Assembly: GCF_910592395.1 (NCBI RefSeq)
Contig: NC_088314.1
Coordinates: 9,362,001 to 9,426,000, forward strand
Origin: Lineus longissimus
Taxonomy: Eukaryota; Nemertea; Pilidiophora; Heteronemertea; Lineidae
DNA length: 64,000 nucleotides
Direction: 5' to 3'
Shown: one piece after another, positions 24,441 through 37,900 of the stretch
Numbering within the stretch: position 1 is the first letter of the stretch
How the letters are laid out: every line of letters starts with the position of its first letter
Made by a program: the position numbers and the translations under genes
Notes under the pieces: generated by a model
The model's input: the letters and a program-made list of their open reading frames with translations, nothing else
What the model was told of the DNA's origin: nothing
Database searches by the model: none

Positions 24441-27400
24441 AAAAGAGGGCCATTTCAAGGAGTCCTCCGGACAAAATGGGGTACAACCCTTGCTGTCTGA
24501 GATGTGACTTGCACACTGATTTGAAGACTGCTCTGGAAACACCTGTCCTATTTAAAATGAGGTACAGCCCCGTCCAACCAAGTCTTGCTGTCTGAGATGT
24601 GACTTGCACACTGATTTGAAGACTGCTCTGGAACAACCTGTCCTATTTAAAATGAGGTACAGCCCCGTCCAACCAAGTCTTGCTGTCTGAGATGTGACTT
24701 GCACACTGATTTGAAGACTGCTCTGGAAACACCTGTCCTATCTAAAATGAGGTACAGCCCCGTCCATCCAAGTCTTTCTGTCTTGGATGTGACTTGCACA
24801 CCGATTTGAAGACTTCTCTGGAACAACCTGTCCTATTTGAAATGAGGTACAGTCTCCTACAAACCAGGTCATGCTGTCTTGGATGTGACGTGAAGACTGC
24901 CCTGGAACAACCCATCATGTTCAAATCGGGCCAGGTACAGTCCCCTAACAACCAGGTCATGCTGTCTTGGATGTGACTTGCACACTGATTTGAAGACTGC
25001 TCTGGAACAACCTGTCCTATTTAAAATGAGGTACAGCCCCGCCCAACCAAGTCTTGCTGTCTGGGATAAGACTTTCACAAAGATTTGAAGACTGCTCTGG
25101 AACAACCAGTCATATTCAAATCGGGCCCGGTCCCACCAAGCCTTGGTGTCTGGGAGGTGACATGCACATTGATTTTAAGACTTCTCTGGAACAACCTTTC
25201 TAATTTAAAATGAGGTACAGCCCATCCAACCAAGTCTTGCTGTCTAGGATAAGACTTTCACAAAGATTTGAAGACTGCTCTGGAACAACCAGTCATATTC
25301 AAATCGGGCCCGGTCCCACCAAGCCTTGGTGTCTGGGAGGTGACATGCACATTGATTTTAAGACTGCTCTGGAACAACCTGTCCTATTTAAAATGAGGTA
25401 CAGCCCGTCCAACCAAGTCTTGCTGTCTTAGATGTGACTTGCACACCGATTTGAAGACTGCTCTGGATCAACCTGTCCTATTAAAAATGGGCCCAACCCA
25501 GTTCACCAAGTCTTCCTTTCTGAGATGTTTTCACAGCGATTTGAAGACTGCTCTGGAAAAACCCTTCATATTCAAATCGGGGCCCTTCCAACCAAACCTT
25601 GCTGTTTTGGATGTGACTTGCACACCGATTTGAAGACTGCTCTTGATCAACCTGTCCTATTAAAAATGAGGTACAGCCCCGTCCAACCAAGTCATACTGT
25701 CTTGGATATGACTTGCACACTAATTTGAAGACTGCTCTGGATCAACCTGTCCTATTTAAAATGGGCCCAACCTTGTTCCACCAAGTCTTCCTTTCTGTGA
25801 TGTTTTCACACAGATTTGAAGACTGCTCTGGAGCAACCAGTCATATTCAAATTGGGCCCGGTTCCACCAAGTCTTGGTGTCTGGGAGGTGACATGCACAT
25901 TGATTTGAAGACTTCTCTGGAACAACCTGTCCTATTTAAAATGAGGTACAGCCCCGTCCAACCAAGTCTTGCTGTCTGGGATGTGACTTGCTCACCAATT
26001 TGAAGGCTGCTCTCATACTTTCATATTCTAATCGGCCCCGGTTCCAGCAAGTCTTGGTGTCTGGGAGGTGACCTGCACATTGATTTGAAGACTTCTCTGG
26101 AACCATCTGTTCTATTTAAAATAAGGTACAGCCCCGTCCAATCAAGTCTTGCTGTCTTGGATGTGACTTGCACACTGATGTGAAGACTGCTCTGAAACAT
26201 CCTTTCATATTCAAATCGGCCCCGGTTCCACCAAGTCTTGGTGTCTGGAAGGTGACCTTCACGTTGATTTGAAGACTGCTCTGGAACAACCTGTCCTATT
26301 CAAAATGAGGTACAGCCCCGTCTAATCAAGTCTTGCCGTCTTGTATGTGACTTTGACACTGATGTGAAGACTGCTCTGGAGCAACCTGCCTTATTTAAAT
26401 TGGGGTACAACCCAGTCCAACCAAGTTTTGCTGTCTAGAATGTTACTACCAAACGCATTGAAGACTGCTTTGGAACAACCTGTCCTATTCATACGGGGCA
26501 CAACCCTGTCCCACCGAGTCTTGCTTTCTGTGATGTAACTTGCACACCGATTTGAAGACTTCTCTGGAACAACCTGTCCTATTTAAAATGAGGTACAACC
26601 CCGTCTAACCAAGTCTTGCTGTCTTGGATGTGCCATGCAAACCGACTTGAAGACTGCTCTGGAACAACCTGTCCTATTTAAAATGAGGTACAGCCCTGTC
26701 GAACCTAATCATGCTGTCTTGGATGTGACTTGTACATCGATTCGACGACTGCTCTGGAACAATCCATCATGTTCAAATCGCGCCAGGAACAGTCCCCTAC
26801 CAACCAAGTCATGCTGTCTTGGATGCGACTTGCACACCGATTTGAAGACTTCTCTGGAACAACCTGTCCTATTTTAAATGGGGAACAGTGCTGTCCCACC
26901 AAGTCTTGATGCCCCGACATTACTCTTGATGTCCCGACTGAAATTAGGGTAGGGATCCCAACCCAAATAAAGGCTCAGCCTATTGGCAAAAATATTTCCA
27001 TGGCCATTGCATTCAAAACCTTTCAATTTTTCTTGTACCTCATCTATACCAAAGGAAGGGAAGCCTATCCCTACCAAAAGTCTTGATGTCTGTGATGTGA
27101 CTTGTACACTGATTTGAAGACTGCTCTGGAACAACCGGTCCTTTTTAAAATGAGGTACAGTCCCCCACCAACCAAGTCATGCTGTCTTGGATGTGACTTG
27201 CACACTGATTTGAAAACTGCTCTGGAACAACCTGTCCTATTTAAAAAGAGGTACAGCCCCGTCCAACCAAGTCTTGCTGTCTTGTATGTGACCTGCACAC
27301 CGATTTGAAAACTGCTCTGGAACAACCTGGCCTATTTAAAATGAGGTACAGTCCCCCACCAACCAAGTATTGCTGTCTTCGATGTGACTTTGCACACTGA

Positions 27401-28030
27401 TTTGAAGACTGCTCTGGAACAACCTGTTTTTTTTTAAAATAAGGTACAGCCCCGTCTAACCAAGTCTTGCTGTTGGATGTGACTTGCACACTGATTTGAA
27501 GACTGCTCCGGAACAACCTGTCCTATTTGAAATGAGGTATTGCCCCGTCCAACCAAGTCTTGCTGTCTTGGCTGTGACTTGGACACTGATTTGAAGACTT
27601 CGCTGGTACAAACTGTCCTATTCAAAATGAGGTACAGCCCCGTCCAACCAAGTCATGCTGTCTTGGATGTGACTTGCACTCCGATTTGAAGACTGCTCTG
27701 GAACAACCTGTTCTATTTAAAATAAGGTACAGCCCCGTCTAACCAAGTCTTGCTGTCTTGGATGTGACTTGGACACTGATTTGAAGACTTCACTGGTACA
27801 AACTGTCCTATTCGACATGGGGTACAACCCTTGCTGTCTTAGATGTAATTTGCACGCCAATTTGAAGACTGCTTTAGAACAACCTGTCCTATTGAAAATT
27901 GGGTGGAACCTAGTCCCAATCACGTTTTGCTGTCTGGGAGGTGTCTCAGCCAACAATTCGAAGACTGCCCTGAAACATTCTGTCCTATTCAAAATTGGGA
28001 ACAACACTGTCTTACAAAATCTTGTCGTCT
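24440..28030 (+). repeat. 95-bp tandem array, roughly 37 units
   Basis: The unit contains GATTTGAAGACTGCTCTGGA, ACAACCTGTCCTATTTAAAA, TGAGGTACAGCCCCGTCCAA, CCAAGTCTTGCTGTCTTGGA and TGTGACTTGCACACT. The GATTTGAAG landmark recurs at 24518, 24613, 24708 and 24803, exactly 95 apart; elsewhere spacings drift by a few bases. A variant with TTCAAATCGGGCC in place of TATTTAAAATGAGG alternates through part of the array, which hints at higher-order structure. An unrelated ~150-base insertion interrupts it near 26905-27080. Because 95 is not a multiple of three, the frames rotate, so the many 60-106 codon frames inside are by-products. Confidence 0.92.
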
Positions 28031-28625
28031 CGGATGTAACCCACGTTCACCATGGAAAAATAATATACCGTCCAAATTCACCATTGTGAATTGCGGACTT
28101 ACCATGGTGAAAAGGAGACACATTTTCTCTTGAGCAGGTGATGAATATGGAGAAAATAATTGAGAAGATAGTGTGATGCTTTATACAAAATTTATTACTT
28201 AAAGAGTATACAAAACAACATTGCCTCCAAAATGGAAAGTAGCACAATATATAGATCTCAATAACAACAATTACGATTGAAGACATTCTGTCTTGAGGGT
28301 TGTTCTTCTAGCACAGGGAGTGAAAGGGTTCGAGATAAGGTGACCATTAAAATGTTTACATACAAATCTCAATAGCAACAATTTACAATTAAGGTGCACA
28401 GTCTTGAGGGTTATGTATCTGGCACATGGAGTAAAAGGGTTCGACCATCCAATGGTTTTTATACCATCCCTTAGTAGATCATCTTAGTGAAGATTTTGGA
28501 AACGTATAGTTTTCACCACACAGAACGAGTAGTAATCTTACCAATCCTATTCAATGGATTACCACTTGTGACTTATCCCACCAGTCCTACTAAATGCATC
28601 ATCACTCATCCCACCAGTGATCACT
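28031..28625. repeat. Spacer with two ~110-base direct repeats
   Basis: No gene. Two imperfect direct copies, about 28250-28335 and 28365-28445, share AATCTCAATA, CTTGAGGGTT and AGTGAAAGGGTTCGA-like segments. On the - strand, AATAAA near 28190-28195 could serve the ZZ/EF-hand gene. Confidence 0.45.
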
Positions 28626-28629
28626 TATC

Positions 28630-28885
28630 CTACTTTGCTTCAATGTACACCATCTACCGCAGAGACAGAGATGCCGTCAGTATAGGAGGGGGAGTAATGA
28701 TAGCCATTGGAAACAGCATCCCAAGCAGCCAAATTGACCACCTGGACACACCGACCCACACCGACTGTGAGATCCTGTGGGCCCAAAATAACCTACAAGG
28801 GGAACAGACTTCTTACAATTAGGGGCTTTTACCATCCACACACTGGAGACGAACAGAACTGTGACCCATTTGAAATTTGAAATGG
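28630..28885 (+). pseudogene. Fragment of a non-LTR retrotransposon endonuclease domain
   Basis: The frame reads YRRDRDAVSIGGGVMIAIGN and then CEILWAQ, which is the pattern of the AP-type endonuclease of CR1/L2/jockey-group LINEs (RxDR, GGGV, CEilW). A one-base shift near 28820 is needed to continue into FYHPHTGDEQ, matching the family's next motif (FYRP). The copy is short, frameshifted and dead. It lies just downstream of the stop codon of the ZZ/EF-hand gene, on the opposite strand. Confidence 0.68.
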
Positions 28886-28917
28886 AATCTTTGTCCATCT
28901 CCTGAATTTTGTGAAAT

Positions 28918-31900
28918 TTAAAACACAGTTCCAAGGGCATCGAACCAAGCAATCAGCGATGCATCAATCAGTGCGATCTCTTTGAACTTCTCTAGAGTCA
29001 TCCTGAAAATGGAGAAAGTAAAGTTTTATACAATGTAGAAAATGTGGACTGAAAAGTGGTTTTTCGTGAGTGAACAAAACCACAAGCAGGAAATCTGTGA
29101 CCTGCTCTGATAAAAGCTGGCACTTAAAGGCCTACGCTGTTCTTTAAAAATTTTGGATTTGTAATTGAATTTAAAAATGTCAAATTGCGGAAATAAGTAC
29201 AAATATAAATTTCAACATTGCCGTTGTGTAGACTGATATACAAATACTATGAATACCAAGTTTAGACAAATTCACATTCATAATAACTGCACAACGGCAT
29301 TGTGTATTAGTGGATTTCTATCAACTGGACCACAAGTAACTGCAAACGGTGTACCCCTTTAAAATGTAGTACCAAAGACAGATATTGAGTAATTGGTATG
29401 GACTAACACACAATTACACAATCTGATAGATTACACTCGCTAGTACCTTGAGAATTGACTGAGATATGAACTTAAGAACGAATCATCTGTTTTTCCCCTT
29501 TCTCCATCTGTGATAAGTGCCTACTTAAGCCAGAGCCGGTCACAGAGGACTCTGATATATGATAGACCAGCACAACCGGTCCCAAGTTTTGCCTCTGATA
29601 GATCTGTTCACTCTGGAGAGGATGTATGGTTGGACACTGAACTTCATCAGTTGCACCAGTGCAAGAAAAGAGCCTTGTTTGCGACCACAATAAACTGGGG
29701 CCAGCAACTCTAGTTAAAACACTGCCCACAGGTCTCAATACTGGTTGCGCTACAGCGTGTTACAAAATAACATCAACATTTGAAAGCAAAAATGTTCCCT
29801 TCGGCTAAATCATGGTACCTGTCATCATCTCCGAGATTTGCCATCTTGAACAGATTGTCAACCATTTCTTCGATTGCATCCTGGGACATGGCTTCCATGA
29901 CGGGCCACATGCTCTCCCTTCCGCCTGGATTACCAGGAATCGGCCGTTTCGTCGTGTTGTTGTTTGAGAGGAAGGCAGTGTCGTTTGGAATGGGGGCGCT
30001 GAAGAGAGAGGAGACGGGCTTGCCACTGCTGTCGTCGAAGTTAGCCATCTGAAAGAAAGTATAAATTTTAAGTCTAAAACGAGCACTAAATGATGGCACG
30101 GGTTATCACAAATGGTCCCCAACTGGATTTGGCCAAGTGAATACGGGCAATTGTGGAGGATGTGTAAACGAGGTGATGTACTGGTGATACCATAGTTGAG
30201 TCCATATTGCTTATTGATCATGTTGATACCATGATAAGCGAAAAAGTGGGAGTCCAACTCTTTATCAAAGAACTAGCAATTCACCCTATTTGACCCAGGT
30301 GACCTAGAGAAGTAGGTCATATCATGGCAAGGAAAGTAAATGACGTGTATTGTTCAGAACACAAGAACTGGCAATTTACCATATTTGACCCTGATCTTCA
30401 AAAATAGGTCAAATTTAAAAGCACTGGCATGTGAGGAAGTCTCATTAGACCTACCTACATGTACCATAAAATTCTAGGGCATTTGCAAAATCCACCCTAA
30501 AAAATTTGGCATTTACTTTACACTCACCATTTCTTCTTCACAAGCTTTCACCACATCCCTGACTAGTTCTATTGTGATATCAAAGTAGGCCTGGAAAAGA
30601 AACACTTTCATGAAAATGTGACAACCAGGAGAACGAGCGGGTGATTTAGGAGAAATACTGTTGACGCCAGTACAAAAGGCCAATCATACATGTAATAGGC
30701 TTATATGTGACAGATGTGGTTCAACCAAATAAGTATAGAATGATGGATACAGCATATATTCTATTCAACCAAGGTCGCACAGTTACCTTGATTATACGCA
30801 GAGTCTTGTTTTTGCGCCGGCGATCTAGATTTTTCAATTGAGATGCAGATACCCTGATCCAGTCGCACACACTGTGCCAAAGAGTTTTAAGTAAGTTTTG
30901 TGCAGACAACTGGTAATAAGAGGAAATATTATCTGGATTCATTTATTAAAGAACTGCATTTACCTTGAAAAGTCTTCTCATGTTTTCCTTGCTAATTGAG
31001 TCTCGTTTGTCTAAATCATAACCTTGAAATGCATCTGGAACAAAGAAAACGATAATTTTTGCTGAATACGTTTTGCAGAAAAAGTAGTCCATGAAAGAGA
31101 GATAAGGCTGGAAAGTTACATGAATTGCAATTAAGCTCTTTTTTCAATGCCAATCATACTACAGACATTTCGTCTGCAGACAATGTACCAATGACATATA
31201 TTTCATTTTAGTTTTGGCATATTGGAACAGATGAACACAAATTTCTGATAAAATCCAGTGCAAAGAGGAACTCAACTTCATACTCACAAGGCATTTTATC
31301 CATGACTGTACCTTTGACCAGTATTGACATACCCCGGGCTAGTTCATCAAAGTCAATGTATTTGTCACCATTTCGGTCATAAAACTGAAACAAAATGCAC
31401 TTTTTAATCATAAAACTTTGTTTCTTTTTTAGATCGAATATTTTTCAATTTTACAAAATGGATACTTTATTTGTGCACACTACCACAAACATTAATGCTT
31501 TCAGTTTCCATTCCGGGACAGAAAGTGTACGGAAAAATTTCCATCCTGGATAAATACATCCATGGAAACTTGCTGTTAAAAAACACTTTCCATCCCAGAT
31601 TAACACATCCATAGAAACTTGTGGTAAAAACACTTTCCATCCTGAATGAACATCAATAGAAACTCAGGATGTTAAAGTGATGCTATGATGTGATTTACAA
31701 CTTTGCGGAAATACGTCCGTTTTTAATTGTTGATCACAAATGTAAAGCTCAAATTATCCATTTTTGATTAGATTTATTATCAAATCGCTGAATGTAAACC
31801 ACCGCGACCGCGAAAATGTTCATGTTGTGACGTCATCAACGAAAACGGCATCGAAGCGAGCTGTCCGGGCGGGATTAAACCATCAATTTCTAGAAAATGT

Positions 31901-34900
31901 GCATTTCGATTCGAAAACCTTACCGATTTATGAGAAAGTGACGTAGTCATTTGTCAAAAACAGCTAAAACATTATATGGTAAAATTTGACACGAGTTACC
32001 CTTTAAGTTTCCATGGATGTTTATCTCGTAAAATCGTCAGGGCCTTGGGATAATTTTGATTAAGAAGTTTGGAGCCAACCATTGACCTATCTTGTCAAAA
32101 GGGCAAAATCTAGGTCACACAATCATTGGATTAACTTTGATATACGTGTATATGTTGCATGATATATTATCACTGAAAAACAACTAAAGAATTTACAGTG
32201 CTTCAGTATTATCTGCATGTCGCAAACATTTTGACTACCAGAGACGTTAACCAGAATAACTGCAGGTGTTAGACCAATTAAGGTCTCCAAATGGCAATGG
32301 ATTTTGACACAGCAATGTTGGTGGAATATCTGGGATCAGACTCTGCCAGGCTAAAGTACTTTGTTATAGGTTGCGGAGTGGGGGTAGGGACAATCTGTGT
32401 CGTAAAGCTGATCAACTACTGGTGTGAATGGGAGAGACTGAAAAAACTGAGAAACACAAAGGCAGAGTCCAGCGCCAGAGCCAAAAAGGAACTTTTGCAG
32501 TGTCTAGGTGATCAGAGAGACAATTCACCACATCAAGGGAAACTCTGGGAAGCGATTCTGGAATTATCTTTTGGAGACATCGTTGTAGGGTTGCAGTCTC
32601 GTGAAATCAAGGCCGTGGACGTTTTACATGCGTATCAGTGGAAGGCATTGTCAGTGGATGTGAACCTTAACTGCGTCACAGAACCCATTCAAGATGCAGA
32701 GGTGTGGGCACGCATTTGTGATGAGTCGGAATTCACAACTGGTCCACTGCATGGGCTGCCCGTCAGCATCAAGGAGAGCATTCCTGTCACGTTGTCTGCT
32801 ACTACCATTGGACTATCCAAGTATGCTGACGATATCGCAGAAAGTGACTGCGTCCTCGTTCAAACATTGAAGAGATTAGGTGCTATACCATTCATGAAGA
32901 CGAATGTCCCACAGGGAATGATGAGCTTCTCATGCAGCGGAAATCCTGTACACGGCAAGACTCTGAATCCACACGACCCCAAGAGGTCCCCTGGTGGTTC
33001 ATCAGGTGGTGAAGGATCTCTCATCGGGGCCGGTGGGTCACTTCTAGGCTTTGGAAGCGACACTGGTGGGAGCATTCGCATCCCTAGCCACATGTGCGGC
33101 ATCGCTGGATTCAAACCATCATCGAATCGCCTCAGTCAACTTGGCCTACATCCATGCTACAGAGTTCCGCCCAAGATTCAAACAAGCCTTGGGCCCCTCT
33201 CAGTGAATGTTGACGGATTAGTATTGGCCATGAGATCTATTTTGAATGCGGATATCTCCGATTTAGATTGTGTTGTCCCCCCTGTCTCATTTCGGAACGA
33301 ACTTTTCCACAACTCTGACAAGTTACGAATCGGTTTCTATGTGAGTGACGGGTATTTACCAGCGACCCCTGCATGTGCACGAGCCGTACTAATGACAAAA
33401 GATGTATTAGAAGCAAACGGCCACACAATTGTCCCTTGGACGCCCCCACGAGTAAAGTTTGCAATGGAATATCTGTACGCCAATGCCGTGATGGGAGACA
33501 ATGGTCAATCCTTTCTCGAAGAAGTCTCCCACGACAAGATTGACGAATCAGTTGCATCATTATATTGGTTGTTGCAGATACCTGCCCTTATCAGGAAATC
33601 TCTTGCGGCAATCGTGCGGCCATTTTCTCCTTTTGCAGCGGAGATGCTCACAGTTGGCTTGAAGTTAAAGTCTGTTCATGATTACTGGACTCTTTGTGCC
33701 CACATTGACGAGTACAAGGAAGAGTTTACAAAAGACTGGAAAGATGCAGGATTAGATGCTGTCATCTGCCCAGGATTCGTCGTTCCCGCCCTCCCTCATG
33801 GCTGCTCCATTTTCCCCCTCACTTTTTCCACAGCTTTGTACAGCATGCTTGACTTCCCTGCGGGATCTGTCCCAGTGACCAAGGTCAGCAAGACCGATGA
33901 CCAGCAATTACAAACAGGGTATCCGCAAACGAGCTTTGCCGAAAAATGTGTGAGGGCCTTTGGGAAAGATTCTGAGGGGCTGCCTGTTAACGTGCAATGC
34001 GTTACCCTTCCCTGGCAGGAGGAGAAATGCTTGAGAATCATGAAGGAGATTGAGACAGGACAAGAGGCTCACAAAAAAACCCTTTAAAAACCTAACAGGA
34101 TGGATGGTGAAGGTGACTGATAACTAAGTGATAACTTCTCAAAGTAGGGTTGGGTCAGTCACTAAGCAGATATTAGAAATTTCAAATTTGTGACTCCATC
34201 TTCACCCAGAGGCAGAGTCCATCTTAAGCTACTCATGTTTCTCACTTAGTGGGGTCTTTTGCTTGTCCTGGCATAGAGCACAGATGGTATCAGGACACTT
34301 CCCCCCTGGACATTTGCCCCCCGGACTTCTGCCCCCCTAGGACATCTGCCCCCCGGATTTTTGCCCCCCGGACATTAGCCCCCCTTGGACTTCTGCCTCC
34401 CTAGGACATCTGCCCCCCGGATTTTTGCCCCCCGGACATTAGCCCCCCTATGACTTCTGCCCCCTAGGACATCTGCCCCCCGGACATTTGCCCCCCGGAC
34501 ATTTGCCCCCCGGACATTTGCCCCCCGGACATTTGCCCCCCGGACATTAGCCCCCATAGGATTTCTGAATACATGTTTTCTATTTATAGTAACGATAATT
34601 CTATATATAGTAACGTCGCGGAATGCTATTCCGATGCTTGTGAAGGGATAGGCTTGCGTAGCTAAGCCCGAATAAAAAAAAAGTTAGTTGGCGTCCCCCT
34701 TCCTACCCGACAAAGTGCTCGAGAGCCAAAAAAAATGTATAGTGCATTTTACACTAGAATGTACACCTACCCGGATTTTATCATGATTCAGATTTTTTTT
34801 TATTTGCTCAGCAGCTATATTTTCAGCCTTAAAATGAATTAAAAAAAACAAAAACACCTCCCCCTACCCACCTCCTCCCAGAAGCAAGGACGCTAACCAG

Positions 34901-37900
34901 CTTTTTTTTAAAGTGGCCTAATGATACTCCTTTTCTGAGAAATGCCTCTGTCATACAATGTTTCTGTAAATCTATTTTTAGTACATGCACATGTATATCT
35001 GATGTTTTGAAACGTGTTTGTTGTTTGATTAAAATAGAAAACTTCACATGACACCTCCGTCTCCTTCCACCATCACAACCAATCAAGAAATGAAGTTATA
35101 GTACAGGTCAAAGAAGGTAATCATTATTTAAATTATTTTGTGCTGAAAATTACTGAAGGGTGGCCTACCTGCTACCTTCAGTAATTCTGCTACCTTCAGT
35201 AATTTTCATTTAAAAGAAATACAGCAATCCTTACCATTCTTACATTTGACCTATGGATTGCCCTGGAGTAATGCACATAAGTATGCTCTTAAATCTATTA
35301 ATACAGGCCAAAGCTGATCATCCTGCTACTCTTGGACTGACCGACTCATCCAAGTTCTCTTTGACTGTCCCCGGTGGTAAATGTCCGGGGGGCAGACGTC
35401 CTAGGGGGGCAGAAGTCCTAGGGGGGCTAATGTCCGGGGGGAAAATGTCCGGGGGGCAGATGTCCTAGGGGGGCAGAAGTCCTAGGGGGGCTAATGTCCG
35501 GGGGGAAAATGTCCGGGGGGCAGATGTCCTAGGGGGGCAGAAGTCCTAGGGGGGCTAATGTCCGGGGGGCAAATGTCCGGGGGGCAGATGTCCTAGGGGG
35601 GCAGAAGTCCTAGGGGGGCTAATGTCCAGGAGGCAAAAATCCGGGGGGAAAGATCCGGGGGGCAGATGTCCGGGTGGCAAATGCCCTAGAATCGCACAGA
35701 TACAAGTTCACAAAAAGATGTTCCTTTTCTATTTGATAAAAGCACTTTGTATTGTATGCTGTGATGTGAAAAACAGTCAATAGAGTTTCTCTAGCCATCG
35801 AAAAAAGGAATAAGGGCTTTACCTTGAACAGCCTTTCCAATAATAAGTTACTTTCTAACGCCAGTGGCCCCAAACACGTATCGAAAACTTCTCTCGATAT
35901 CCCTCGTTCACTTTTTGCTAAAGATCTGTACTCTTCGTGAAGGGCTTCTATTTCGTATTGGTCAACTGAAATGGCAAATTACAATTCATGAGTTGAAATG
36001 AACAAGCACAACTAAACACCCTGCCACACACGTTATAGGTTGATGTTACTTTTGAAGTGTCATGTCACTACAGTACTACAATAACATCCACGACACACAA
36101 TATATTGTGTATCAGGTAACCAGCCCCTAAAAACATTCCCTCCAAAGGTAGAGGTTCTCATAGTGCATCAGCCAATGGCTGGAATGGATGGGTTTTCCAA
36201 TGATTATATCATTGGATCAGGAATTTTAATGTTCACGCTTTGACCCATGTACGCAAAAGTCATGAAAATATATTTAAGGTTTGCAAAAATACAGGAGTTT
36301 ACAGTACTTTGAAAAAGGGACATGGCAATCCAAGTAAAGTGACAAGCCAAAATGTTTCTGTTAAAAACTTTAGTCATGTTACTTACAATTTGTTTCTCTT
36401 GTATATTTCAATGTTTCTTCGAGTGTTAAAAAGTTGAAGTTATTCGGTTTTCCTGGAATGACACAGAAAAGGTCAGAAAATGCTCAGGTGGTTCAATTGA
36501 TACAATTAGTTAAGACATTGTTCAACAGGATTTCAACAGAATTTGGACTCTTTCCAGCCAACTCTTCGACAGGAATCAATTTCAAAACATGCACAAGTAT
36601 TTCTGACTATTCTAACTCGATGCAATATCATTTATTTCTTTGACCAACTGATTCTGAATCTGGCTTCAATACATTTCTTTGACCAACTGATTTTGAATCT
36701 GGCTTCAATACATTTCTTTGACCAACTGATTTTGAATCTGGCTTCAATACGTTTCTTTGACCAACTGATTCTGAATCTGGCTTCAATACATTTCTTTGAC
36801 CAACTGATTCTGAATCTGGCTTCAATACGTTTCTTTGACCAACTGATTCTGAATCTGGCTTCAATACATTTCTTTGACCAACTGATTCTGAATCTGGCTT
36901 CAATACATTTCTTCGACCAACTGATTCTGAAAATGGCTTCAATACATTTCTTTGACCAACTGATTCTGAATCTGGCTTCAATACATTTCTTCGACCAACT
37001 GATTCTGAAAATGGCTTCAATACATTTCTTTGACCAACTGATTCTGAATCTGGCTTCAATACATTTCTTCGACCAACTGATTCTGAATCTGGCTTCAATA
37101 CATTTCTTTGACCAACTGATTTTGAATCTGGCTTCAATACATTTCTTTGACCAACTGATTTTGAATCTGGCTTCAATACGTTTCTTTGACCAACTGACTC
37201 TGAATCTTGCTTCAATACATTTCTTTGACCAACTGATTCTGAATCTGGCTTCAATACATTTCTTTGACCAACTGATTCTGAATCTGGCTTCAATACATTT
37301 TTGGTGTTGAACCGGCTCAAACCCTGATTTGTGATGAAGTGCGATGTCTTCCAAGAAGATTTGCCACAGTGATAACTTACCCGGATATAACTTCTTTGTG
37401 AGCATGGCACGCGGACTAGCTAATGGAGGAAGAGGGTTTTGTGATTTGTGATGAAGTGTGATGTCTTCCAAGAAGATTTGCCACAGTGATAACTTACCCG
37501 GATATAACTTCTTTGTGAGCATGGCACGTGGACTAGCTAATGGAGGAAGAGGGTTTTGTGATTTGTGACGAAGTGCGATGTCTTCCAAGAAGATTTGTCA
37601 CAGCGATAACTTACCCGGATATAACTTCTTTGTGAGCATGGCACGCGGACTAGCTAATGGAGGAAGAGGGGTGGTGATCTTTAAGAAGACGTGGGTACTA
37701 TTGTGGACATCCTTCGGTTCACACTTCTCACACACGTCGTAATCTGGACAGTTGGCACACTGAAATGGACGAAAGATACTTTCAATGAAACAGAATAACA
37801 CTTTCAATTACCAAAAATTACCAATTTCGATTTAAGCTACCTGGTGGCCAAACCAGGAATCAAACCGGCCGAAATTTGGTCTCCCAGGTGTCATTTCATG

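Noticed and set aside
24398-28133. Many 60-106 codon open frames on both strands
   Set aside because: All are frames of the 95-bp array. The unit is not a multiple of three, so frames rotate and none is conserved over the array.
34375-34557. 60-codon Arg/Gly/Ala repeat frame on -
   Set aside because: It is the translation of the left minisatellite arm of the foldback element.
36543-37588. Long open frames of 255-318 codons on both strands
   Set aside because: They are translations of a 39-bp tandem repeat that has no stops in several frames, and lie within an intron of a well-supported gene.
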